NCBI GenBank assembly: GCA_018397055.1
Contig: JAGTQS010000049.1
Location: 1 to 5,204 of the forward strand
Direction: 5' to 3'
DNA length: 5,204 nt
Source of the DNA: Candidatus Bathyarchaeota archaeon
GTDB taxonomy: Archaea > Thermoproteota > Bathyarchaeia > Bathyarchaeales > DTEX01
Shown piece after piece: positions 1-5,204 of this stretch (position 1 is its first letter; the number at the start of each line of letters is the position of its first letter). The notes beneath the pieces were generated by a model. That model did no database searches. It had not been told where the DNA came from and worked only from the letters and a program-made list of their open reading frames with translations. The position numbers were made by a program, and so were the translations under genes.

Positions 1-118
1 GTCTTGGTACAGTTTTATTCAGGGTTACCTTTCACCTCCGTCGTGTTATTTTGCACAGCACAAAGAGGCTGAGGGTAGCCCTAAAAAGCTAACCTACAAT
101 TGAACGCCACGAAAAAAT
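1..118. other. Left-edge region with no assignable gene
   Basis: No gene can be supported here. On the + strand all three frames close: one at TGA 70-72, one at TAA 90-92, and the frame of the next gene at TGA 101-103. Any of these could be the tail of a gene lying to the left, but none of the 23 to 33 residue tails is recognisable. The A-rich stretch around 80-88 reads as a weak TATA-like element in either direction. I see no tRNA, CRISPR or insertion sequence end. Confidence 0.5.
32..39 (-). promoter_or_regulatory. Possible Shine-Dalgarno site of a leftward gene
   Basis: On the minus strand these bases read GGAGGTGA, a full match to the archaeal anti-Shine-Dalgarno consensus, so a leftward gene could begin just to the left. 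However, no ATG or TTG follows it before the window edge. The only GTG overlaps the site and runs into TAA after six codons. The one frame that stays open to the edge offers only CTG. The match may be chance. Confidence 0.25.
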
Positions 119-748
119 TTGAGGATAGAGGCAACAAAAATAATGGAGGCTCTCGAAAAACAACGTATTTCTTCGGTGGTTCATGGCAGTATAGCTAGAG
201 GAGATGTCACTCAAAAAAGCGACATAGACGTTTTTATTCCTCAGATTGTTTCTTCGTTTTCAGTTGAAACAGCTCTTGAAAAGTCAGGGTTCCCAGCGTT
301 TAACAGATTCATAGTTCAAGCTACGCCGTCATATGCAATAAAGGGTTACATAGAAATTAGCGAAAAAAGAACCGTTTCATTTCCTCTAACTAGAATGAGG
401 AAAAAAGAAAGAGAATTTTACATTTTCAGCGGAGAAGCAAATATAGATACGATAAAAAACGACCTGAGGGTATCAGGGGTTGATAAAAGGTTAATGCTCA
501 TCGAACCAACACAGTTTGGCCACATAGAAAGCAGTATAATTGGTCGGGAAGAACACGTTGCCAGCCTTCTGAAAATATCGGTTGAGACAGTCATAGATCG
601 TTGCCGTGCCCTAACAAGAAGAGACAAAGTAGGAAGAACAGGACTCTTTATAGAAAGGTCTCTGATGCCAAATGAAACGTTTGAGTTAACCTTGAAAAAA
701 CTTGCAGATGAGAAACCTGAGGTTCGAAGGAGACTACGAATGGTATAG
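119..748 (+). CDS. Predicted nucleotidyltransferase with C-terminal HTH-like region
   Basis: This is a 209-residue protein with an N-terminal nucleotidyltransferase domain of the MNT/DNA polymerase beta type. The signature is seen directly: Gly23-Ser24 in VHGSIARGD, then Asp35 and Asp37 in SDIDVFIP, the usual metal-binding pair. A third acidic residue is less clear (Glu79 or Glu82 in the following strand). Residues about 145-180 (HVASLLKISVETVIDRCRAL, then RRDKVGRTGLF) look like a helix-turn-helix with a wing. It resembles a family of archaeal 'predicted nucleotidyltransferases' (probably COG2413, from memory), whose substrate I do not know. The start is uncertain: TTG 119 keeps an N-terminal helix but has no clear ribosome binding site, while ATG 143 has AGAGG at 128-132, ten bases upstream. 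A TGA at 101 bars a longer form. It converges on ftr and is not obviously part of the C1 pathway. No toxin-antitoxin partner (HEPN) is visible beside it. Confidence 0.8.
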   Translation: MRIEATKIMEALEKQRISSVVHGSIARGDVTQKSDIDVFIPQIVSSFSVETALEKSGFPAFNRFIVQATPSYAIKGYIEISEKRTVSFPLTRMRKKEREFYIFSGEANIDTIKNDLRVSGVDKRLMLIEPTQFGHIESSIIGREEHVASLLKISVETVIDRCRALTRRDKVGRTGLFIERSLMPNETFELTLKKLADEKPEVRRRLRMV

Positions 749-753
749 AATCC

Positions 754-1653
754 TCACTTTACAATTTCGCGCAGATGAATTTTCATTTGCCCTATTTTGC
801 CACCGTAGTTTCCAGCTGAGATCTTAACGACCCCTTTAACTTTTGTCGCTGCATTTATGCCCTCGGCCATTGCTCTTTTCACGGATTTAATGTCAAGCCC
901 ATTTATGACGATTTCATATATGCTTCTAACGTTTTTTGGCACTTGCGTATCCGAAACGTAATCCTTTATTGCCGGACAAAAAGGATGATTGGTCGATGCT
1001 GGGAGCTTATATTTTAAAGAGCCAACCTTAGAGCCTGACCTACATATTCCTCCAGGAAACGGCAAAATCACGTATTTCACATTTTTCCGAATAGAATCTA
1101 CGGCATCCTCAGCTGCCTTTAATCCATGTCTGAAGTCTTCTGCAAAGATTAAGAAGTTTCCGCCGGCCACGGCTTTCGCAGCGCCAAACGTGCTTTCGAC
1201 GATAAACTCGCCTTCCATGACTGGAATACGCCAAACTTTTCTTCCTTTAAACTCGTCTTTTTTCTGAAAACCGTCGCCGAATAACCTAAGGCTTCTTCCA
1301 ACCTTGAGTTTTCTTGCTGCTGAAGGTAAACCATTAAAGGCTGCGGTTGTTGGGCAAGTCATAATACACTGGCCAACTCTGCTTATCATCTGTTTTTTGA
1401 GGGCTTCTCTCGTCTGATGGTAGATTTGTATCATAACGCCTGGTCTATTGTCAAGTGTTTCGTTTGGCGAAATAATGGCTTCGATTCCAGCTTCAGAAGG
1501 AGATCCAATTATCGATGAGGCAAAACCTGTAGATACATTAGCTGCTGTAAGTGCCCATTTTTCGTTTTCCGCCGTAATTAAGATTCTACCAGCCCACATT
1601 TCAAACAGCTCTGCAAAAGTATCCTCAATATCAACATTGTTAAGTCTGAACAT
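754..1653 (-). CDS. ftr: Formylmethanofuran--tetrahydromethanopterin formyltransferase
   Basis: Ftr (FhcD in methylotrophs) is a cytoplasmic enzyme that reversibly moves the formyl group from formylmethanofuran to N5 of tetrahydromethanopterin, the second step of the methyl branch from CO2. The 299-residue length matches the family (about 297), and the resemblance runs end to end: N-terminal VDIEDTFAELFEMW (7-20), CPTTAAF (100-106), LFGDGFQKKDEFKGRKV (124-140), VMEGEFIVE (145-153), PFPGGICRSGSKVG (198-211), YEIVINGLD (246-254) and AGNYGGKIG (280-288). Glu247 matches the conserved Glu that, as I recall, was proposed as catalytic in the Methanopyrus enzyme. The ATG at 1651-1653 has GGAGAG seven bases upstream, which fixes the start. 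The gene is transcribed leftward, divergent from fwdD and fwdB, whose products make its substrate. It appears intact. Paralogues exist in some archaea and methylotrophic bacteria, but the context supports the archaeal enzyme. Confidence 0.97.
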   Translation of the reverse strand: MFRLNNVDIEDTFAELFEMWAGRILITAENEKWALTAANVSTGFASSIIGSPSEAGIEAIISPNETLDNRPGVMIQIYHQTREALKKQMISRVGQCIMTCPTTAAFNGLPSAARKLKVGRSLRLFGDGFQKKDEFKGRKVWRIPVMEGEFIVESTFGAAKAVAGGNFLIFAEDFRHGLKAAEDAVDSIRKNVKYVILPFPGGICRSGSKVGSLKYKLPASTNHPFCPAIKDYVSDTQVPKNVRSIYEIVINGLDIKSVKRAMAEGINAATKVKGVVKISAGNYGGKIGQMKIHLREIVK

Positions 1654-1660
1654 TACATGT

Positions 1661-1666
1661 CTCTCC
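1661..1666 (-). promoter_or_regulatory. Ribosome binding site of ftr
   Basis: On the minus strand these bases read GGAGAG, seven bases before the ATG of ftr. This supports translation from that ATG and implies that the ftr transcript has a leader. Confidence 0.7.
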
Positions 1667-1692
1667 GTTGTTTTCTGTATGCGATGATTTTT

Positions 1693-1733
1693 GTCTTAAT
1701 TTAAATATGAATGCACAATCTATGTATTAAGAC
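1693..1733. repeat. Inverted repeat around the ftr TATA box
   Basis: GTCTTAAT (1693-1700) and its exact reverse complement ATTAAGAC (1726-1733) are separated by 25 bases. The left arm overlaps the likely ftr TATA box. A second pair, CTTAAC (1733-1738) and GTTAAG (1749-1754), follows directly. Such arms could be a regulator site that blocks or helps TBP/TFB binding. In AT-rich DNA eight-base pairs can also occur by chance, so this is only a candidate operator. Confidence 0.35.
1697..1708 (-). promoter_or_regulatory. Likely TATA box of the ftr promoter
   Basis: On the minus strand the sequence is ATATTTAAATTA, close to the archaeal TATA consensus. A start of transcription about 25 bases downstream would fall near 1678 and give a leader of about 25 bases that includes the GGAGAG site. 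The purine-rich BRE expected just upstream is not convincing. The core is nearly palindromic, so it could in principle also act rightward, although fwdD starts about 150 bases away. Confidence 0.5.
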
Positions 1734-1775
1734 TTAACAAAAATTTCAGTTAAGATTGTGGTCAAAAACTCCCAT

Positions 1776-1833
1776 AATATCAAGATTCCTGAAAAATAAC
1801 GGTAACTTGATAAATGTGAAAATGAATATCAAG
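1776..1833. repeat. AATATCAAG direct and inverted repeats upstream of fwdD
   Basis: The nine bases AATATCAAG occur at 1776-1784 and again at 1825-1833. The reverse complement of their last seven bases, CTTGATA, lies between them at 1806-1812. All three copies fall within 85 bases upstream of the fwdD start, where promoter elements and regulator sites are expected. The last copy ends 25 bases before the TTG, so it could lie near the transcription start or in the leader. No function is shown. Confidence 0.35.
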
Positions 1834-1858
1834 CTAAAAATTCCGTGGATGAACAAGA

Positions 1859-2257
1859 TTGGAAGCCATATTGCTCACTGGCAGAACAATAGACCAAGGT
1901 TGCAGCAAAGAGTCAGGTAAAGAATCTGAGGACTATAAAGAAAGTGTGGCAATATGCGAAATGAATGCTGACGACATGAAAAATTCAGGAATAAAAGAGA
2001 AGAGTAATGTGAAAGTGACAACTGAGTTTGGCTCGGTTGTCGTTAAAGCGGTCAAGTCTCAAAGACTTAGAACCCGAGGCGTGGTGTTCATCCCATACGG
2101 TCCGTGGGTAAACCAGGTTTTAGCGTCAAACACAGATGGAACAGGAATGCCTTTGATTAAGGGAGTAAAGGCAATAGTTGAACCCACAAACGATGAGGTT
2201 CCAACTATCAATGAAATTCTATCAAAAGAACCAATGAAAAATTATACGGTGAAATGA
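1859..2257 (+). CDS. fwdD: Formylmethanofuran dehydrogenase subunit D
   Basis: FwdD is the small subunit that supplies the C-terminal molybdopterin-dinucleotide-binding domain missing from FwdB. Together they form the formate dehydrogenase-like half of formylmethanofuran dehydrogenase, a cytoplasmic complex. The 132-residue length is normal for the family. Hallmarks are LLTGRTIDQG (5-14), YKESVAICEMNADDM (26-40), a beta-rich stretch VKVTTEFGSVVVKA (51-64), FIPYGPWVN (77-85), and GTGMPLIKG (94-102) with VEPT (107-110) near the end. The start is TTG 1859: an in-frame TGA at 1850-1852 rules out a longer form, and the product then begins just before the conserved LLTGRT. Upstream only a weak GGATGA (1847-1852) serves as ribosome binding site. 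It is first in a rightward unit with fwdB and divergent from ftr. Whether the metal is tungsten or molybdenum cannot be told from this sequence; 'fwd' is used by convention. Confidence 0.93.
   Translation: MEAILLTGRTIDQGCSKESGKESEDYKESVAICEMNADDMKNSGIKEKSNVKVTTEFGSVVVKAVKSQRLRTRGVVFIPYGPWVNQVLASNTDGTGMPLIKGVKAIVEPTNDEVPTINEILSKEPMKNYTVK
2248..2252 (+). promoter_or_regulatory. Ribosome binding site of fwdB inside the end of fwdD
   Basis: GGTGA, a core archaeal Shine-Dalgarno sequence, lies in the last codons of fwdD and ends nine bases before the TTG at 2262. It supports the unusual TTG start of fwdB and suggests that the two subunits are translated from one mRNA. Confidence 0.6.
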
Positions 2258-2261
2258 AAAG

Positions 2262-3704
2262 TTGACAGTAGTCCCGAACATTATTTGCCCAGTATGCGGA
2301 TGCTGCTGCGACGATATAGAGGTTACAGTTGAAAACAACGAAATCGTCAAGGTAAAAAATGCCTGCGCCATGGGTGCATCGAAATTTGAAAGCTATAGCA
2401 AACACAGAAACACAACCCCGATGGTAAAGAAAAATGGGAGACTAGAAAAAGTACCGCTCAGTGAAGCGATAGAAAGAAGCGCCGAAATTCTGGCGAAATC
2501 TCAGCTTCCTTTACTCTACGGTTGGAGTTGTACAAGCTGCGAATCTATTGAAGTCGGGATAGAATTAGCCGAGGAATTGGGTGGAATTATCGACAACACT
2601 TCCACAATTTGCCACGGACCATCTACGATTGCAGTTCAAGAAGTTGGACTTGTTGGAGCTACACTGGGGCAAATTCGACACCGTGCAGACCTTATAATCT
2701 ATTGGGGAAGCAATCCGTGGAGTGCGCATCCACGTCACATGGAACGATATACTGCCCTTTCAGAAGGACGATTTCAAAAAAGTGTTTGGCATAAGTTTTG
2801 GAGACGGTTTAACGTAGAGTCAATTAAGAAGAAAATATTAAGGATTTCAGAAATTACACGTAAACATCAAGAGCCCGCGATTCCTTTTGAAGAACAAACA
2901 ATAGAAGCTCAGAAAACTTCAAACGAAGACCGAAAGGTAGTTGTCGTAGATGTGCGAAAAACACGATCAGCTGATATGGCTGACTACTTCGTACAAGTTG
3001 CACCTAACAAAGATTATGAGGTTTTACAAGCACTTCGGGCTTTAATACGTGACGAGGAACTTGATGTCGATGAAGTTGGTGGAGTAAATGTTACCAAACT
3101 TGAAGAACTTTCCGACGTTTTGTTAAATTGTAAATTCGGGGTTATCTTCTTTGGACTAGGACTCACAATGAGTGAAGGAAAGCATAGAAATGTCGAAGCT
3201 GCAATAAAATTAGCCCAAGACCTTAATAGACGAACGAAATTTCTTATAATGCCCATGAGAGGGCACTTCAACGTTACTGGAGCAGACACCGTTTTCACTT
3301 GGCAAACAGGATATCCGTACGCTGTGGATTTTTCACAAGGCTATCCACGCTACAATCCAGGTGAAACATCAGCGGTTGATGCACTAAGACGTGAAGACTG
3401 TGACACTACGCTTGTTGTGGCCGCTGACCCAGTGTCCAGTTTCCCAAAAGAATCTGTCAAAAACTTAGTCAGCCATCCACTGATTGTTGTTGATCCATGT
3501 TTGTCTCCCACAGCATTGATGGCTGATGTCATAATACCTTCAGCCTTTGTGGGTATCGAAGCAGAAGGGACAACATACCGCATGGACCATGTGCCTTTAC
3601 CTTTGAAAAAAATAGTTGAACCTCCAGAAAACTGCATTTCCGATGAAGCCATTTTAAGACAAATATTAGATCAAGTTAGAAGGATAAGAAGAAGTAAAGG
3701 CTAG
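2262..3704 (+). CDS. fwdB: Formylmethanofuran dehydrogenase subunit B, catalytic
   Basis: FwdB is the molybdopterin oxidoreductase-type subunit where CO2 is reduced to formate with low-potential electrons; FwdA then joins formate to methanofuran. The N-terminal [4Fe-4S] motif is visible: Cys9, Cys12, Cys16 and Cys35, in CPVCGCCCDD and KNACAMG. Cys117 in TICHGPS occupies the metal-ligand position, which is selenocysteine in some methanogens. Other conserved blocks are YWGSNPWSAHPRHMERY (147-163), VVVVDVRKTRSADMADYFVQV (226-246), PMRGHFNVTGADTVFTWQTGYP (331-352), VVAADPVSSFP (385-395) and ADVIIPSAFVGIEAEGTTYRMD (421-442). At 480 residues it is longer than the usual 430-440; the excess lies at about residues 170-215. 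TTG 2262 is the start, because TGA at 2250 closes the frame upstream and no other start codon intervenes; GGTGA lies nine bases before it. fwdA and fwdC are not adjacent: metG follows instead. Confidence 0.96.
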   Translation: MTVVPNIICPVCGCCCDDIEVTVENNEIVKVKNACAMGASKFESYSKHRNTTPMVKKNGRLEKVPLSEAIERSAEILAKSQLPLLYGWSCTSCESIEVGIELAEELGGIIDNTSTICHGPSTIAVQEVGLVGATLGQIRHRADLIIYWGSNPWSAHPRHMERYTALSEGRFQKSVWHKFWRRFNVESIKKKILRISEITRKHQEPAIPFEEQTIEAQKTSNEDRKVVVVDVRKTRSADMADYFVQVAPNKDYEVLQALRALIRDEELDVDEVGGVNVTKLEELSDVLLNCKFGVIFFGLGLTMSEGKHRNVEAAIKLAQDLNRRTKFLIMPMRGHFNVTGADTVFTWQTGYPYAVDFSQGYPRYNPGETSAVDALRREDCDTTLVVAADPVSSFPKESVKNLVSHPLIVVDPCLSPTALMADVIIPSAFVGIEAEGTTYRMDHVPLPLKKIVEPPENCISDEAILRQILDQVRRIRRSKG

Positions 3705-3718
3705 AAAGACGTTCCGTG

Positions 3719-5204
3719 GTGTTTAAGTACAAGTTTAATACCTTTATTGCTGTTGTTTGGAGGTGCACCGCGCTCGCTAAAGTCCTAGTCACTTCAGCCT
3801 GGCCGTACATACAACATATTCCCCATTTGGGAAACCTATTACCAATATTATCTGCTGATGTTTTCGCAAGATATCATAGACTTAAGGGAGACGAGGTTCT
3901 ATTTGTAAGCGGCTCAGATGTGCATGGCACCCCCGTTGAGGTTGAGGCAGTTAAACAAGGAATCTCACCAAAAGAGCTAACTGATAAAAATCATAGGATT
4001 GTTTCAAACCTTTTTGAAAAATGGGGGATATCATTTGATAATTACACCACAACAGAGAGTCCAGTTCACAAGGAATTCGTTACAAACATTCATCGTAAAA
4101 TTGAAAAAAATGGATACGTCTTCACAAAAGACGCCGAATTACCGCATTGCCCAAAGTGTAACAGATTTCTTCCCGACCGGTTTGTTGAAGGTAAATGTCC
4201 ATATTGTGGATATGATGGCGCTAAAGGAGATCAATGTGAACAATGCGGGAGACTAATGGATCCAATAGCGCTTCTTGAAATCCGATGCTCCATATGTGGA
4301 GAAGCACCTACTTTTCACAAAGTGAAACATTGGTACTTCGACTTTCCAAAATTTTCTGAGCAGCTTCTAAGCTACATTGAGAATAATAAACAGTTCCCGG
4401 ATAATGCTCGAAACTTCAGTTTAAACTACATTAAAGAAGGACTTAAACCTAGACCCTTAACAAGAGACAGTGAATGGGGGGTTCCTGCACCCTATGAAGG
4501 AGCAGAGGGCAAAGTTCTGTATGTTTGGTTTGAGAACGTTTTGGGCTATGTTTCAGCAACACTTGAATATTTTAGACGATGCGGAAATGAGGAAAAATGG
4601 AAGGAATTTTGGTTTAATGAAGATTCAAGAGTCTATTGTCTAATAGGCAAGGACAACATTCCATTTCACACATTAATTTTTCCAGCTTTACTACTGGCTT
4701 CACACGAAGGATACAACCTGCCTTGGAATGTAAACACAAACGAGTTTCTAACTTTTGAGGGACAAAAGTTCTCTAAAAGTCGAGGAGTTGGTGTTTGGAT
4801 CGACGAGGCTCTTGAGCTATTTCCAGTCGACTACTGGAGATATATGTTAATTGCAACTAGACCTGAAACCAAAGACTCTAATTTTTCTTGGACAGTTTTT
4901 CTTGAAAAGATAAACTCTGATCTGAATGACACTTTAGGCAACTTTATTCATCGCACTCTTACATTCATTGCAAGATACTATAAAGGAGAAGTTCCACAAC
5001 CTCAGAAACTCGACGAAACAGACAAACAGGTTCTTCAATCCATTATAAAATCATATGAAAAAATAAATACGTTACTTGAGAGTTTCCAACTGCAAAACGT
5101 GTGCCGAGAAGCAATAGATTTATGCCGAGAAGGAAATAGATACCTAAATGAAAGACAACCTTGGAAAACCATTAAAGAGAATCCACAGCTAACTGCTATT
5201 CCTG
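3719..5204 (+). CDS. metG: Methionyl-tRNA synthetase, 3' end beyond window
   Basis: This class I aminoacyl-tRNA synthetase charges tRNA-Met with methionine in the cytoplasm. Residues are counted with codon 3773 as 1. The HIGH motif is HLGN (18-21), in SAWPYIQHIPHLGN; the KMSKS motif is KFSKS (332-336). Between them the connective domain has four CxxC pairs, at Cys126/129, 142/145, 155/158 and 172/175, the two zinc knuckles typical of archaeal enzymes. LIGKDNIPFHT lies near 290-300, and NDTLGNFIHRTLTF opens the helical anticodon-binding domain. About 477 conserved-frame residues are present before the edge. The start is unresolved: GTG 3719 (or the adjacent GTG 3716) is the only standard start in frame before HLGN, with no ribosome binding site, and adds 18 unlikely residues; GGAGGTG and a TATA-like box instead indicate 3773, a CTC. 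WFENVLGY (about 259-266) differs from the bacterial WFDAPIGY. Confidence 0.95.
   Translation, partial: MFKYKFNTFIAVVWRCTALAKVLVTSAWPYIQHIPHLGNLLPILSADVFARYHRLKGDEVLFVSGSDVHGTPVEVEAVKQGISPKELTDKNHRIVSNLFEKWGISFDNYTTTESPVHKEFVTNIHRKIEKNGYVFTKDAELPHCPKCNRFLPDRFVEGKCPYCGYDGAKGDQCEQCGRLMDPIALLEIRCSICGEAPTFHKVKHWYFDFPKFSEQLLSYIENNKQFPDNARNFSLNYIKEGLKPRPLTRDSEWGVPAPYEGAEGKVLYVWFENVLGYVSATLEYFRRCGNEEKWKEFWFNEDSRVYCLIGKDNIPFHTLIFPALLLASHEGYNLPWNVNTNEFLTFEGQKFSKSRGVGVWIDEALELFPVDYWRYMLIATRPETKDSNFSWTVFLEKINSDLNDTLGNFIHRTLTFIARYYKGEVPQPQKLDETDKQVLQSIIKSYEKINTLLESFQLQNVCREAIDLCREGNRYLNERQPWKTIKENPQLTAIP
3732..3742 (+). promoter_or_regulatory. TATA-like box upstream of metG
   Basis: AGTTTAATACC lies between fwdB and the conserved start of metG. 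A transcription start about 25 bases downstream would fall near 3762, at or just before the GGAGGTG site. This would give metG its own promoter and a very short leader, and it argues that translation begins near 3773 and not at the GTG codons at 3716/3719, which lie upstream of the box. The evidence is spacing and composition only. Confidence 0.4.
3759..3765 (+). promoter_or_regulatory. Strong Shine-Dalgarno sequence before metG
   Basis: GGAGGTG is a full archaeal Shine-Dalgarno match. Seven bases downstream, exactly where a start codon belongs, stands CTC (3773-3775), followed by codons for AKVLVTSAWPY, the usual beginning of archaeal methionyl-tRNA synthetase. The site therefore points to position 3773 as the start although no standard initiation codon is there. 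Confidence 0.55.

Noticed and set aside
31..39. TTCACCTCC as the 3' end of 16S rRNA
   Set aside because: It resembles the CACCTCC tail, but the conserved bases that precede it in 16S rRNA are absent.
989..1267. Rightward open frame opposite ftr
   Set aside because: It is antisense to the strongly conserved middle of ftr and shows no family likeness.
1822..1920. A 32-codon frame from ATG 1822 overlapping the start of fwdD
   Set aside because: It lies in another frame, its product is not recognisable, and most of it overlaps the well-conserved fwdD N-terminus.
3014..3652. Leftward open frames opposite fwdB
   Set aside because: These are low-complexity, serine-rich products typical of antisense frames, and fwdB is intact on the other strand.
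3763..3780. GTG 3763 as the metG start
   Set aside because: It is in the wrong frame and meets TAA after five codons; using it would require a frameshift.
3999..4256. Open frame of 85 codons inside metG
   Set aside because: It is out of frame with the synthetase, which is conserved without a break across this stretch, including the zinc knuckle cysteines.
1..5204. CRISPR array, insertion sequence, tRNA or prophage signals
   Set aside because: No regularly spaced repeats, transposase, terminal repeats, cloverleaf pattern or phage gene can be seen in the window.

Overview
The window looks archaeal. It holds three proteins of the tetrahydromethanopterin/methanofuran C1 pathway, an archaeal-type methionyl-tRNA synthetase with two zinc knuckles, GGTGA/GGAGGTG-type ribosome binding sites and TATA-like boxes. 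AT-rich DNA, non-ATG starts and the mix of genes would fit an uncultivated lineage with an archaeal Wood-Ljungdahl methyl branch (for example Bathyarchaeia) or a methanogen relative. That placement is inference; no marker here settles it, and no mcr gene is in view.

Layout, left to right. Positions 1-118 hold no gene I can name. A predicted nucleotidyltransferase with a C-terminal helix-turn-helix-like part (119-748, +) converges on ftr, formylmethanofuran:tetrahydromethanopterin formyltransferase (754-1653, -), with only 5 bases between the two stops. A 205-base divergent intergenic region (1654-1858) carries the likely ftr promoter and several short inverted and direct repeats. Rightward from it run fwdD (1859-2257) and fwdB (2262-3704), 4 bases apart and evidently co-transcribed. 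metG follows (about 3719 to beyond the right edge, partial).

FwdB and FwdD together form the tungsto-/molybdopterin formate dehydrogenase half of formylmethanofuran dehydrogenase, which reduces CO2 to formate; FwdA (not here) condenses the formate with methanofuran. Ftr then moves the formyl group to tetrahydromethanopterin. The divergent ftr/fwdDB pair therefore encodes two consecutive steps and may be co-regulated from the shared intergenic region. The nucleotidyltransferase and metG have no obvious link to this pathway.

Points worth a second look: an insertion of roughly 40 residues in FwdB; a metG whose strong ribosome binding site and TATA-like box point to a start at a CTC codon, with no ATG/GTG/TTG there; a fwdDB pair without fwdA or fwdC beside it; non-ATG starts on every rightward gene; and repeats in the ftr/fwdD intergenic region. 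I do not see a new multi-gene system; the window is mainly core metabolism with unusual details.
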